From Nephrocerus scutellatus (lineage: Eukaryota; Arthropoda; Insecta; Diptera; Pipunculidae): a stretch of DNA of 64,000 nt. Below are positions 51,978 to 62,490 of this stretch, in pieces. Every line of letters begins with the position of its first letter. The first letter of the stretch is position 1. The notes below the pieces were generated by a model. The model saw only the letters and a program-made list of their open reading frames with translations, made no database searches and was not told where the DNA came from. Made by a program: the position numbers and the translations under genes. Location of the stretch: assembly GCA_947095585.1 (NCBI GenBank), contig OX352766.1, positions 24,847,811-24,911,810 on the forward strand, written 5' to 3'.

Positions 51978-53175
51978 CGACGAAATTCTAATTGTCAAAA
52001 ACATTACTTCAAATTCAATATTTTAAACTAAAACTGCTATTTTATGCAAAATATGGAAATAATTTCCTCCAGTATGAAGAATGTTGAGTTGTTCGCTGAG
52101 TGTTTCATTATTATTTTCTTAAATCCCATGATTTTCAGTTCAAATTCAATCTTTTCCATTAAAAAATCATCTTTTTACAGATCAAATACAACCTTTTGCA
52201 AATTAAAATTCTTAACATTTCATAAATATATGTATATGCCAAAATATAATGGTTATCCTGCTGCAGCTGCTGATAGATGTATATATAGTTTGAAATGAAA
52301 GATCAGATAAATTCAAAATCATCATAATTAGCAATATACATAAGCTAAGAACGTATTTTTCGCTTTAGTTGCTCATGTAAGCGAAACTCACGTATTTCTG
52401 AATTCTGATTTAAATTTAAATCTGCCTGGGTATAGCTTAGTGCCAATCTTTTTCCTACGAACCGGGACCTCGCAATTTATGTACGTAGTGATGTTGCGTT
52501 TAAACTTTTACCTCAGTTAAGCCAATGTTCCAATGCGCAATTTAATTTCATATAACTGAGAGTAATGGTACAGGGACTGCTTTCTTTATAGAAACCCCAA
52601 CTTAGACAGGATAATTATATATTAGATTTTCAGTTCAAATTTAATCTTTTCCATTTCAAAATCAACTTTTTACAGTTCGAATTCAACCTTTTGCAAATTA
52701 AAATTCTGAACATTAAGAAAATAATGTTAAAAAAATGTAATTCAATTTATAATTTCATAAATATATGTATATGTCAAATTATAATGGTTCTCCTGCTGCA
52801 GCTGCTGGTAGATGTATATATAGTCTGAAATTAATGATCAGATCAAATTCAAAATTTTCATATTTAGCAATAGTATACGTAAGCTAAGAACGTCTTTTTT
52901 GCTTCAGTAGCCCATGTAAACGAAACTCACGTATTTGTGAATTCGGATTTAAATTAAAATCTGCCTGGGTATAGCTTAGTGCCAATCTTTTTCCCACGAA
53001 CCTGGACCTCGCAATTTATGTACGTAGTGATATTGCGTTCAAAGTTTTGCCTCAATTAAGCCAATGTTCCAATGCGCATTTTAATTTCATATGACTGAGA
53101 GTAATGGAACATGGACTGCTTTCTTTAAAGGATCGGTTGCGCCAACAGTGCTACAAAGCTTCAAACCAAACCAAA

Positions 53176-53284
53176 CCACGCGGTGTTCCCAAGCGCTCCC
53201 CTATCTAAGTACTAACAGCGCCCTTAATTGCTTAATTTCGGTGATATGACGAGAACCGATGCGTTCAGCGTGGTAGTCGTAGAC
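53176..53284 (-). pseudogene. 5S rRNA-derived box, class Ib
   Basis: Copy of 48029 with tgatatgacg. Confidence 0.85.
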
Positions 53285-53619
53285 GAAATTCTAATTGGCA
53301 AAAACATTACTTCAAATTCAATATTTTATACTAAAACCGCTATTTTAAATACATTTTATACAAAATATGAAAATAATTTCCTCCAGTAGGAAGTAGGAAG
53401 AATGTTGAGTTGTTCGCTGAGTGTTTTATTATTATTTTCTTAAATCCTTTCTTAAAAAAATGTAATTCAAAACATAATTTCATAAATATATGTATATGCC
53501 AAATTATAACGGAACTCCTGCTGCAGCTGCTGGTAGATGTATATATAGTCTGAAATTAATGATCACATCAAATTCAAAATCTTTATAATTAGCAATATAC
53601 GTAAGCTGAGAACGTATTT

Positions 53620-53652
53620 TATATATATATATATATATATTATATAATATAT
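53620..53652. repeat. TA-rich microsatellite
   Basis: An AT dinucleotide run replaces the usual tttttcgctt spacer segment and its hairpin. Confidence 0.85.
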
Positions 53653-53681
53653 GTATATGCCGCCAAATTATAATGGTTCTC

Positions 53682-53699
53682 CTGCTGCTGCTGCTGCTG
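53682..53699 (+). repeat. (CTG)6 trinucleotide run
   Basis: At this place most copies read CTGCTGCAGCTGCTGG. Here the CAG interruption is replaced and the CTG run is pure. Confidence 0.85.
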
Positions 53700-53916
53700 G
53701 TAGATGTATATATAGTCTGAAATTAATGATCAGATCAAATTCAAAATCTTCATATTTAACAATAGTATACGTAAGCTGAGAACGTCTTTTTCGCTTCAGT
53801 TGCCCTTGTAAGCGAAACTCACGTATTTGTGAATTCTGATAGGATTATTATATATTATATTTTCAGTTCAATTGATGAAATAAGGGTGGATTGGATTGGT
53901 AAGCTGGAGAGATATG

Positions 53917-53931
53917 AAAAAAGGCAAAAAA
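53917..53931 (-). terminator. Candidate Pol III terminators of the 5S-like copy
   Basis: On the minus strand two T6 runs (53926-53931, then 53917-53922) lie 27 nt and more past the 3' end of the box at 53959. Runs of four or more T end RNA polymerase III transcripts. Use in vivo is inferred. Confidence 0.45.
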
Positions 53932-53958
53932 TCTGACACACACAACAGTGCGGGTTGC

Positions 53959-54077
53959 GCCAAAACAACCACGCGGTGTTCCCAAGCGCTCCCCCATCTA
54001 AGTACTAACCGCGCCCGACGCTGCTTAATTTCGGTGATCTGACGAGAACCGTTGCGTTCAGGATGGTAGTCGTTGAC
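53959..54077 (-). rRNA. Near-complete 5S rRNA-like sequence, possible pseudogene
   Basis: About 119 nt on the minus strand, the usual length of eukaryotic 5S rRNA. It starts at gtcaacgac and ends at gttttggc, which can pair as the 5S terminal stem. The Box A-like segment is intact (aagcagcgtcgggc), followed by ggttagtacttagatgggg. This is the only full-length box in the window with that segment. T6 runs follow the 3' end. Against the insect 5S as I remember it there are several changes (for example accatcctg for accacgctg, and gtcag for gtccg), so function is doubtful. It may be a diverged relic. It is linked to a class-II-like flank that keeps the bases other class II boxes have lost. Confidence 0.7.
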
Positions 54078-54116
54078 GATATTCTAATTGGCAAAAACAT
54101 TACTTCAAATGCAATG

Positions 54117-54123
54117 TTTTATA
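54117..54123 (-). promoter_or_regulatory. TATA-like motif upstream of 5S-like box
   Basis: TATAAAA on the minus strand is about 40-46 nt before the predicted 5' end at 54077. A comparable motif precedes the other boxes. Insect 5S genes often carry a TATA-like element nearer -30, so the spacing is not ideal. Confidence 0.25.
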
Positions 54124-54344
54124 CTAAAACTGCTTTGTTAAAGACATTTTATGCAAAATATGAAAATAATGTCCTGCTGTATTTGTTTATTGTACATAAT
54201 ATTATAAAAAAATAATCTGGTTTAATAAACAATCTGAAATAACAAAAAAAAACATATATTTCATATGATGAAATATGGGTGGATTGGATTGGTTAGCTGG
54301 AGAGATATGAAAAAAACAACCCATAAAAATTAAAATTTTTCATC

Positions 54345-54355
54345 TAAATTCTCTA
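54345..54355 (+). repeat. Left arm of 11-bp inverted repeat in insertion
   Basis: The sequence taaattctcta is the exact reverse complement of 55182-55192. It sits 28 bp inside the left junction, so it is either a subterminal repeat or the true element end with extra flank. Confidence 0.5.
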
Positions 54356-54461
54356 ATCGCAGAAATTGATATGGGAGCCCCTCGATCCTGGGCCATTTTT
54401 TTTTATTGTAGAAGAAAATCATCGAAACAAACATTTGACATCAGATGTTAAAATTGAAAAA

Positions 54462-54484
54462 GCTCAGATCATTTTATTCTGAGC
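54462..54484. repeat. Small inverted repeat in insertion
   Basis: GCTCAG (54462-54467) pairs with CTGAGC (54479-54484). Another CTGAGC follows at 54505-54510. Confidence 0.4.
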
Positions 54485-54754
54485 ACTTAGAGCACGCTCA
54501 TACTCTGAGCAAATAAGAAACACGAACATTTATCTTGAGAACTCTTTGACTGCTCTGAACTAATTTATGAAAACGCCAAATGACAGAATATTGTGAAAAC
54601 TTGTTGTTCTATCTGTAAGTTGATATCGACAACAAAAAAAACGACATCAATAAAAATACAATTCAGTATATAATAAAAATGTAAGTTGAAGTAAGCATAA
54701 AACATTTATGTCTCGTTTCATTTGCTGGGTTCATTTGTGCGTGCGCTAAGATTT

Positions 54755-54766
54755 CTCTCTCTCTCT
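54755..54766 (+). repeat. (CT)6 microsatellite in insertion
   Basis: Six CT units lie just left of a locally GC-rich stretch (54,780-54,910). Confidence 0.7.
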
Positions 54767-54940
54767 CCACCACCAAAACCATGCAGCGCAGCCGACTGCG
54801 CAGCACACACCGCACAAAGTCCATAAAGGGCGACGAATATCTGATGCCAGTACAGATATTTAAAAAATGTATAAGGGCCTTGCGGCCGAACCCGGGACCC
54901 GATCACTACCAAATTTTCGAAAAAGTATTGTTTATTGGGT

Positions 54941-54974
54941 ATACACATGTGTGTAAAATTTGAAGAAAATCGGG
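54941..54974 (+). repeat. 34-bp direct repeat in insertion, copy 1
   Basis: It matches 55062-55095 at 30 of 34 positions, sharing a catgtgtg core and an aaaatcggg end. Motifs of this kind are common near the 3' ends of insect transposable elements, a recollection I could not check. Confidence 0.6.
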
Positions 54975-55061
54975 TAAATTTTTTAAAATTTTTGTTTGGG
55001 AGCCCCCCGACCCCGCAGCCCGAGGGGCCTCAAAATTTAATAGAAAGTGTTGTCTCCGGAA

Positions 55062-55095
55062 ATACGCATGTGTGCAAAATTTCAATAAAATCGGG
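55062..55095 (+). repeat. 34-bp direct repeat in insertion, copy 2
   Basis: This is the partner of 54941-54974, 121 bp downstream. Confidence 0.6.
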
Positions 55096-55133
55096 CCATG
55101 GGAAGTGGGTTAAAAATTGATCGCAAGAATACA

Positions 55134-55160
55134 CGACAGACGACCGACCGACCGACGACC
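55134..55160 (+). repeat. CGAC-rich simple repeat
   Basis: Imperfect cgac/cgaccg repeats lie near the right end of the insertion. The base composition is unlike the surrounding satellite. Confidence 0.7.
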
Positions 55161-55181
55161 CACGGGCAAGTGAAGTTAATA

Positions 55182-55192
55182 TAGAGAATTTA
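55182..55192 (-). repeat. Right arm of 11-bp inverted repeat in insertion
   Basis: The sequence tagagaattta pairs exactly with 54345-54355 and reaches the right junction of the insertion. Confidence 0.5.
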
Positions 55193-55268
55193 AAAAAGGT
55201 AAACAATCTGACACATACAACAAGTGCGGTTGCGCCAACAGTGCTACAAAGCTTCAAACCAAACCAAA

Positions 55269-55377
55269 CTACGCGGTGTTCCCAAGCGCTCCCCTATCTA
55301 AGTACTAACAGCGCCCTTAATTGCTTAATTTCGGTGATCTGACGAGAACCGATGCGTTCAGCGTGGTAGTCGTAGAC
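55269..55377 (-). pseudogene. 5S rRNA-derived box, mixed Ia/Ib
   Basis: Has ctacgcgg instead of ccacgcgg. It is the first box after the 875-bp insertion. Confidence 0.85.
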
Positions 55378-56260
55378 GAAATTCTAATTGGCAAAAACAT
55401 TACTTCAAATTCAATATTTTAAACTAAAACTGCTATTTTAAAGACTTTTTATGCAAAATATGAAGAATGTTGAGTTGTTCGCTGAGTGTTTCATTATTAT
55501 TTTCTTAAATCCTAGGATTTTCAGTACAAATTCAATTTTTTCCATTAAAAAATCATCTTTTTACAGATCAAATACAACCTTTTGCAAATTAAAATTCTGA
55601 ACATTTCATAAATATATGTATATGCCAAATTATAATGGTTCTCCTTCTGCAGCTGCTGGTAGATTTATATATAGTCTGAAATTAATGATCAGATCAAATT
55701 CAAAATCTTCATAATTAGCAATATACGTAAGCTGAGAACCTATTTTTCGCTTCAGTTGCCCATGTAAGCGAAACTCACGTATTTCTGAATTCTGATCTAA
55801 ATTTAAATCTGCCTGGGTATAGCCTAGTGCCAATCTTGTTCCCACGAACCGGGACCTCGCAATTTATGTACGTAGTGATGTTGGGTTCAAACTTTTGCCT
55901 CAATTAAGCCAATGTTCCAATGCGCAATTTATTTTCATATGAATGAGAGTAATGGTACAGGGACTGCTTTCTTTATAAAAACCCCAACTTAGACAGGATT
56001 ATTATATATTATATTTTCAGTTCAAATCAATCTTTTACATTTCAAATTCAACTTTTTACAGATCAAATTCAACCTTTTGCAAATTTCTGAACATTATGAA
56101 AATAATATTAAAAAAATGTAATTAAATATATAATTTCATAAATATATGTATATGCCAAATTATAATGGTTCTCCTGCTGCAGCTGTATATATAGTCTGAA
56201 ATTAATGATCAGATCAAATTCAAAATCTTTATAATTAGCAATATACGTAAGCTGAGAACG

Positions 56261-56265
<5 letters not shown>

Positions 56266-56299
<34 letters not shown>

Positions 56300-56314
56300 T
56301 ATATATAATATATG
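56266..56314. repeat. TA-rich microsatellite
   Basis: A longer form of the 53.62-kb TA run, in the first 2705-bp copy. Confidence 0.85.
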
Positions 56315-56342
56315 TATATGCCGCCAAATTATAATGGTTCTC

Positions 56343-56363
56343 CTGCTGCTGCTGCTGCTGCTG
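56343..56363 (+). repeat. (CTG)7 trinucleotide run
   Basis: Seven pure CTG units, one more than the 53.68-kb copy. Confidence 0.85.
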
Positions 56364-56658
56364 GTAGATGTATATATAGTCTGAAATTAATGATCAGATC
56401 AAATTCAAAATCTTCATATTTAGCAATAGTATACGTAAGCTGAGAACGTCTTTTTCGCTTCAGTTGCCCTTGTAAGCGAAACTCACGTATTTGTGAATTC
56501 TGACAGGATTATTATATATTATATTTTCAGTTCAATTGATGAAATAAGGGTGGATTGGATTGGTAAGCTGGAGAGATATGAAAAAAAGGTAAAAAATCTG
56601 ACACATACAACAAGTGCGGTTGCGCCAACAGTGCTACAAAGCTTCAAACCAAACCAAA

Positions 56659-56767
56659 CCACGCGGTGTTCCCAAGCGCTCCCCTATCTAAGTACTAACA
56701 GCGCCCTTAATTGCTTAATTTCGGTGATCTGACGAGAACCGATGCGTTCAGCGTGGTAGTCGTAGAC
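56659..56767 (-). pseudogene. 5S rRNA-derived box, class Ib
   Basis: Sits just past the CTG-run spacer. The next box is 905 bp on. Confidence 0.85.
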
Positions 56768-57563
56768 GAAATTCTAATTGGCAAAAACATTACTTCAAAT
56801 TCAATATTTTATACTAAAACCGCTATTTTAAAGACATTTTATACAAAATATGAAAATAATTTCCTCCAGTAGGAAGTAGGAAGAATGTTGAGTTGTTCGC
56901 TGAGTGTTTTATTATTATTTACTTAAATCCTTTCTTAAAAAAATGTAATTCAAAACATAATTTCATAAATATATGTATATGCCAAATTATAACGGAACTC
57001 CTGCTGCAGCTGCTGGTAGATGTATATATAGTCTGAAATTAATGATCAGAACAAATTCAAAATTTTCATATTTAGCAATAGTATACGTAAACTAAGAACG
57101 TCTTTTTCGCTTCAGTTACACATATAAGCGAAGCTCACGTATTTGTGAATTCTGATTTAAATTTAAATCTGGCTGGGTATATCTTAGTGTCAATCTTTTT
57201 CCCACGAACCGCGACCTCGCAATTTATGTACGTAGTGATGTTGCGTTCAAACTTTTGCCTCAATTAAGCCAATGTTCCAATGCGCAATTTAATTTCATAT
57301 GACTGAGAGTAATGGTACAGGGACTGCTTTTCCATTTTCAAAATCAACTTTTTACAGATCAAATTCAATTTTTGCAAATTAATTATTATATATTATATTT
57401 TCAGTTCAAATCAAAATAGAAACCCCAACTTAGACAGGATTATTATATATTATATTTTCAGTTCAATTGATGAAATAAAGTAAGGATGATTGGTAAGCTG
57501 GAGAGATATGAAAAAAAGGTAAACAATCTGACACACACAACAGTGCGGGTTGCGCGAACACAA

Positions 57564-57663
57564 CCACGCGGTGTTCCCAAGCGCTCCCCTATCTAAGTAC
57601 TAACAGCGCCCTTAATTGCTTAATTTCGGTGATCTGACGAGAACCGATGCGTTCAGCGTGGTA
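57564..57663 (-). pseudogene. 5S rRNA-derived box, class II
   Basis: Its 3' end has gcgcgaacac, as in 721, 5431 and 8743, linking the two ends of the window. Confidence 0.85.
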
Positions 57664-57973
57664 ATAATAATTGGCAAAAACATTACTTCAAATTCAATGT
57701 TTTATACTAAAACTGCTATGTTAAAGACATTTTATGCAAAATATGAAAATAATGTCCTGCTGTATTTGTTTATTGTACATAATATTATAAAAAAAATAAT
57801 CTGGTTTAATAAACAATCTGAAATCACAAAAAAAAAAACATATATTTCATATGATGAAATATGGGTGGATTGGATTGGTTAGCTGGAGAGATATGAAAAA
57901 AAGGTAAACAATCTGACACATACAACAAGTGCGGTTGCGCCAACAGTGCTACAAAGCTTCAAACCAAACCAAA

Positions 57974-58082
57974 CCACGCGGTGTTCCCAAGCGCTCCCCT
58001 ATCTAAGTACTAACAGCGCCCTTAATTGCTTAATTTCGGTGATCTGACGAGAATCGATGCGTTCAGCGTGGTAGTCGTAGAC
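57974..58082 (-). pseudogene. 5S rRNA-derived box, class Ia
   Basis: 2705-bp copy of 55269, but with gagaatcg and ccacgcgg. Confidence 0.85.
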
Positions 58083-58965
58083 GAAATTCTAATTGGCAAA
58101 AACATTACTTCAAATTCAATATTTTATACTAAAACTGCTATTTTAAAGACTTTTTATGCAAAATATGAAGAATGTTGAGTTGTTCGCTGAGTGTTTCATT
58201 ATTATTTTCTTAAATCCTAGGATTTTCAGTACAAATTCAATTTTTTCCATTAAAAAATCATCTTTTTACAGATCAAATACAACCTTTTGCAAATTAAAAT
58301 TCTGAACATTTCATAAATATATGTATATGCCAAATTATAATGGTTCTCCTTCTGCAGCTGCTGGTAGATTTATATATAGTCTGAAATTAATGATCAGATC
58401 AAATTCAAAATCTTCATAATTAGCAATATACGTAAGCTGAGAACCTATTTTTCGCTTCAGTTGCCCATGTAAGCGAAACTCACGTATTTCTGAATTCTGA
58501 TCTAAATTTAAATCTGCCTGGGTATAGCCTAGTGCCAATCTTGTTCCCACGAACCGGGACCTCGCAATTTATGTACGTAGTGATGTTGGGTTCAAACTTT
58601 TGCCTCAATTAAGCCAATGTTCCAATGCGCAATTTATTTTCATATGAATGAGAGTAATGGTACAGGGACTGCTTTCTTTATAAAAACCCCAACTTAGACA
58701 GGATTATTATATATTATATTTTCAGTTCAAATCAATCTTTTACATTTCAAATTCAACTTTTTACAGATCAAATTCAACCTTTTGCAAATTTCTGAACATT
58801 ATGAAAATAATATTAAAAAAATGTAATTAAATATATAATTTCATAAATATATGTATATGCCAAATTATAATGGTTCTCCTGCTGCAGCTGTATATATAGT
58901 CTGAAATTAATGATCAGATCAAATTCAAAATCTTTATAATTAGCAATATACGTAAGCTGAGAACG

Positions 58966-58970
<5 letters not shown>

Positions 58971-59004
<34 letters not shown>

Positions 59005-59019
59005 TATATATAATATATG
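58971..59019. repeat. TA-rich microsatellite
   Basis: The 2705-bp duplicate of 56266-56314, apparently the same length. Confidence 0.85.
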
Positions 59020-59047
59020 TATATGCCGCCAAATTATAATGGTTCTC

Positions 59048-59068
59048 CTGCTGCTGCTGCTGCTGCTG
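59048..59068 (+). repeat. (CTG)7 trinucleotide run
   Basis: The 2705-bp duplicate of 56343-56363. Confidence 0.85.
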
Positions 59069-59363
59069 GTAGATGTATATATAGTCTGAAATTAATGATC
59101 AGATCAAATTCAAAATCTTCATATTTAGCAATAGTATACGTAAGCTGAGAACGTCTTTTTCGCTTCAGTTGCCCTTGTAAGCGAAACTCACGTATTTGTG
59201 AATTCTGACAGGATTATTATATATTATATTTTCAGTTCAATTGATGAAATAAGGGTGGATTGGATTGGTAAGCTGGAGAGATATGAAAAAAAGGTAAAAA
59301 ATCTGACACATACAACAAGTGCGGTTGCGCCAACAGTGCTACAAAGCTTCAAACCAAACCAAA

Positions 59364-59472
59364 CCACGCGGTGTTCCCAAGCGCTCCCCTATCTAAGTAC
59401 TAACAGCGCCCTTAATTGCTTAATTTCGGTGATCTGACGAGAACCGATGCGTTCAGCGTGGTAGTCGTAGAC
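59364..59472 (-). pseudogene. 5S rRNA-derived box, class Ib
   Basis: 2705-bp copy of 56659. Confidence 0.85.
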
Positions 59473-60268
59473 GAAATTCTAATTGGCAAAAACATTACTT
59501 CAAATTCAATATTTTATACTAAAACCGCTATTTTAAAGACATTTTATACAAAATATGAAAATAATTTCCTCCAGTAGGAAGTAGGAAGAATGTTGAGTTG
59601 TTCGCTGAGTGTTTTATTATTATTTACTTAAATCCTTTCTTAAAAAAATGTAATTCAAAACATAATTTCATAAATATATGTATATGCCAAATTATAACGG
59701 AACTCCTGCTGCAGCTGCTGGTAGATGTATATATAGTCTGAAATTAATGATCAGAACAAATTCAAAATTTTCATATTTAGCAATAGTATACGTAAACTAA
59801 GAACGTCTTTTTCGCTTCAGTTACACATATAAGCGAAGCTCACGTATTTGTGAATTCTGATTTAAATTTAAATCTGGCTGGGTATATCTTAGTGTCAATC
59901 TTTTTCCCACGAACCGCGACCTCGCAATTTATGTACGTAGTGATGTTGCGTTCAAACTTTTGCCTCAATTAAGCCAATGTTCCAATGCGCAATTTAATTT
60001 CATATGACTGAGAGTAATGGTACAGGGACTGCTTTTCCATTTTCAAAATCAACTTTTTACAGATCAAATTCAATTTTTGCAAATTAATTATTATATATTA
60101 TATTTTCAGTTCAAATCAAAATAGAAACCCCAACTTAGACAGGATTATTATATATTATATTTTCAGTTCAATTGATGAAATAAAGTAAGGATGATTGGTA
60201 AGCTGGAGAGATATGAAAAAAAGGTAAACAATCTGACACACACAACAGTGCGGGTTGCGCGAACACAA

Positions 60269-60368
60269 CCACGCGGTGTTCCCAAGCGCTCCCCTATCTA
60301 AGTACTAACAGCGCCCTTAATTGCTTAATTTCGGTGATCTGACGAGAACCGATGCGTTCAGCGTGGTA
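60269..60368 (-). pseudogene. 5S rRNA-derived box, class II
   Basis: 2705-bp copy of 57564. Confidence 0.85.
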
Positions 60369-60678
60369 ATAATAATTGGCAAAAACATTACTTCAAATTC
60401 AATGTTTTATACTAAAACTGCTATGTTAAAGACATTTTATGCAAAATATGAAAATAATGTCCTGCTGTATTTGTTTATTGTACATAATATTATAAAAAAA
60501 ATAATCTGGTTTAATAAACAATCTGAAATCACAAAAAAAAAAACATATATTTCATATGATGAAATATGGGTGGATTGGATTGGTTAGCTGGAGAGATATG
60601 AAAAAAAGGTAAACAATCTGACACATACAACAAGTGCGGTTGCGCCAACAGTGCTACAAAGCTTCAAACCAAACCAAA

Positions 60679-60787
60679 CCACGCGGTGTTCCCAAGCGCT
60701 CCCCTATCTAAGTACTAACAGCGCCCTTAATTGCTTAATTTCGGTGATCTGACGAGAATCGATGCGTTCAGCGTGGTAGTCGTAGAC
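60679..60787 (-). pseudogene. 5S rRNA-derived box, class Ia
   Basis: Start of a partial third 2705-bp copy. Confidence 0.85.
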
Positions 60788-62407
60788 GAAATTCTAATTG
60801 GCAAAAACATTACTTCAAATTCAATATTTTATACTAAAACTGCTATTTTAAAGACTTTTTATGCAAAATATGAAGAATGTTGAGTTGTTCGCTGAGTGTT
60901 TCATTATTATTTTCTTAAATCCCAGGATTTTCAGTACAAATTCAATTTTTTCCATTAAAAAATCATCTTTTTACAGATCGAATACAACCTTTTGCAAATT
61001 AAAATTCTGAACATTTCATAAATATATGTATATGCCAAATTATAATGGTTATCCTGCTGCAGCTGCTGGTAGATGTATATATTGTTTGAAATGAAAGATC
61101 AGATAAATTCAAAATCTTCATAATTAGCAATATACATAAGCTGAGAACGTATTTTTCGCTTTAGGTGCTCATGTAAGCGAAACTCACGTATTTCTGAATT
61201 CTGATTTAAATTTAAATCTGCCTGTGTATAGCTTAGTGCCAATTTTTTTCCCACGAACCGGGACCTCGCAATTTATGTACGTAGTGATGTTCCGTTCAAA
61301 CTTTTACCACAATTAAGCCAATGTTCCAATGCACAATTTAATTTCATATGACTGAGAGTAATGGTACAGGGACTGCTTTCTTTATAGAAACCTCAACTTA
61401 GACTGGAAAATTATATATTAGATTTTCAGTTCAAATTCAATCTTTTCCATTTCAAAATCAACTTTTTACAGATCGAATTCAACCTTTTGCAAATTAAAAT
61501 TCTGAACATTAAGAAAATAATGTTAAAAAAATGTAATTCAATTTATAATTTCATAAATATATGTATATGCCAAATTATAATGGTTCTCCTGCTGCAGCTG
61601 CTGGTAGATGTATATATAGTTTGAAATGAAAGATCAGATAAATTCAAAAACTTTATAATTAGCAATATACACAAACTGAGAACGTATTTTTCGCTTTAGT
61701 TGCTCATGTAAGCGAAACGCACGTATTTCTGAATTCTGATTTAAATTTAAATCTGCCTGGGTATAGCTTAGTGCCAATCGTTTTTCCACGAACCGGGACC
61801 TCGCGATTTATGTACGTAGTGATGTTCCGTTTAAACTTTTACCTCAATAAAGCCAATGTTCCAATGCGCAATTTAATTTCATATGACTGAGAGTAATGGT
61901 ACAGGGACTGCTTTCTTTATAGAAACCCCAACTTAGACAGGATTTTAATATATTATATTTTCAGTTCAAATTCAATCTTTTCCATTTTAAAATCAACTTT
62001 TTACAGATCAAATTCAATTTTTGCAAATTAAAATTCTGAACATCCGGAAAAAAATATTAAAAAAAATGTAATTCAATACATAATTTCATAAATATATGTA
62101 TATGCCAAATTATAATGGTTCTCCTGCTGCAGCTGCTGGTAGATGTATATATAGTCTGAAATTAATAATCAGTTCAAATTCAAAATCTTCATATTTAGCA
62201 ATAGTATACGTAAGCTGAGAACGTCTTTTTCGCTTCAGTTGCCATTGTAAGCGAAACACACGTATTTGTGAATTCTGACAGGATTATTATATATTATATT
62301 TTCAGTTCAATTGATGAAATAAGGGTGGATTGGATTGGTAAGCTGGAGAGATATGAAAAAAGGCAAAAAATCTGACACACACAACAGTGCGGGTTGCGCC
62401 AAAACAA

Positions 62408-62490
62408 CCACGCGGTGTTCCCAAGCGCTCCCCTATCTAAGTACTAACAGCGCCCTTAATTGCTTAATTTCGGTGATCTGACGAGAACCG
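62408..62490 (-). pseudogene. 5' truncated 5S-derived box
   Basis: Stops at gagaaccg and joins aaattctaattgtc, so the 5' end of the 5S sequence is gone. Confidence 0.8.

Larger units (their letters stand above)
42020..53562. repeat. Large duplication, second copy with three deletions
   Basis: Roughly 42.0-48.4 kb matches 48.3-53.56 kb. The offset falls from 6319 to 6306, 5949 and 5147, so the second copy lacks 13 bp (near 50,138), 357 bp (near 50,368) and 802 bp (near 51,318). The two larger gaps each remove one complete 5S box (44262 and 45521). Both copies contain the internally deleted box (46743 and 51890). Spacer is non-coding. Confidence 0.82.
53563..54316. repeat. Divergent satellite segment next to the insertion
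   Basis: After 53,562 the sequence leaves the preceding duplication and carries a long TA run and a CTG run. The best-preserved 5S-like box (53959-54077) follows, then a class-II-like tail ending at a run of seven A where the insertion starts. Base changes (aaatgcaatg, ctttgttaaag) set it apart from all other copies except 63,639-63,966. Confidence 0.75.
54317..55191. mobile_element. Non-satellite 875-bp insertion, unclassified element
   Basis: The satellite motif gagagatatgaaaaaaaggtaaac is split here. The insertion is flanked by A7 on the left and A6 on the right, compatible with a short A-rich target duplication. It carries an 11-bp inverted repeat near its ends (54345-54355 and 55182-55192), a CT run, two copies of a 34-bp motif and a CGAC-rich stretch near the right end. 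The longest open frames are about 60-76 codons and show no recognisable domain, so it would be non-autonomous. Candidates are a MITE-like DNA element or the 3' end of a LINE or SINE, and the evidence is mixed. The start of a second copy lies at 63967-64000. Confidence 0.6.
55192..60603. repeat. 2705-bp tandem duplication (two copies)
   Basis: Boxes step by 2705: 55269/57974/60679, 56659/59364 and 57564/60269. The TA and CTG runs at 56.3 kb and 59.0 kb step likewise. The first copy begins directly at the right edge of the 875-bp insertion. A third copy starts after 60,603 but diverges by about 60,920 (cccagg instead of cctagg). Confidence 0.87.

Noticed and set aside
54880..54915. tRNA-like Box B (gggttcgg on the minus strand) in the insertion
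   Set aside because: Only part of the consensus matches, and no Box A at a proper distance was found.
54781..54963. Possible small protein in the GC-richer part of the insertion (60 codons)
   Set aside because: It overlaps an equally long frame on the other strand and has no recognisable domain. A local rise in GC is enough to keep it open.
30021..60368. Offset 5410 in the 30-39 kb region equals twice 2705
   Set aside because: The box intervals that sum to each are different, so the equality looks like chance.
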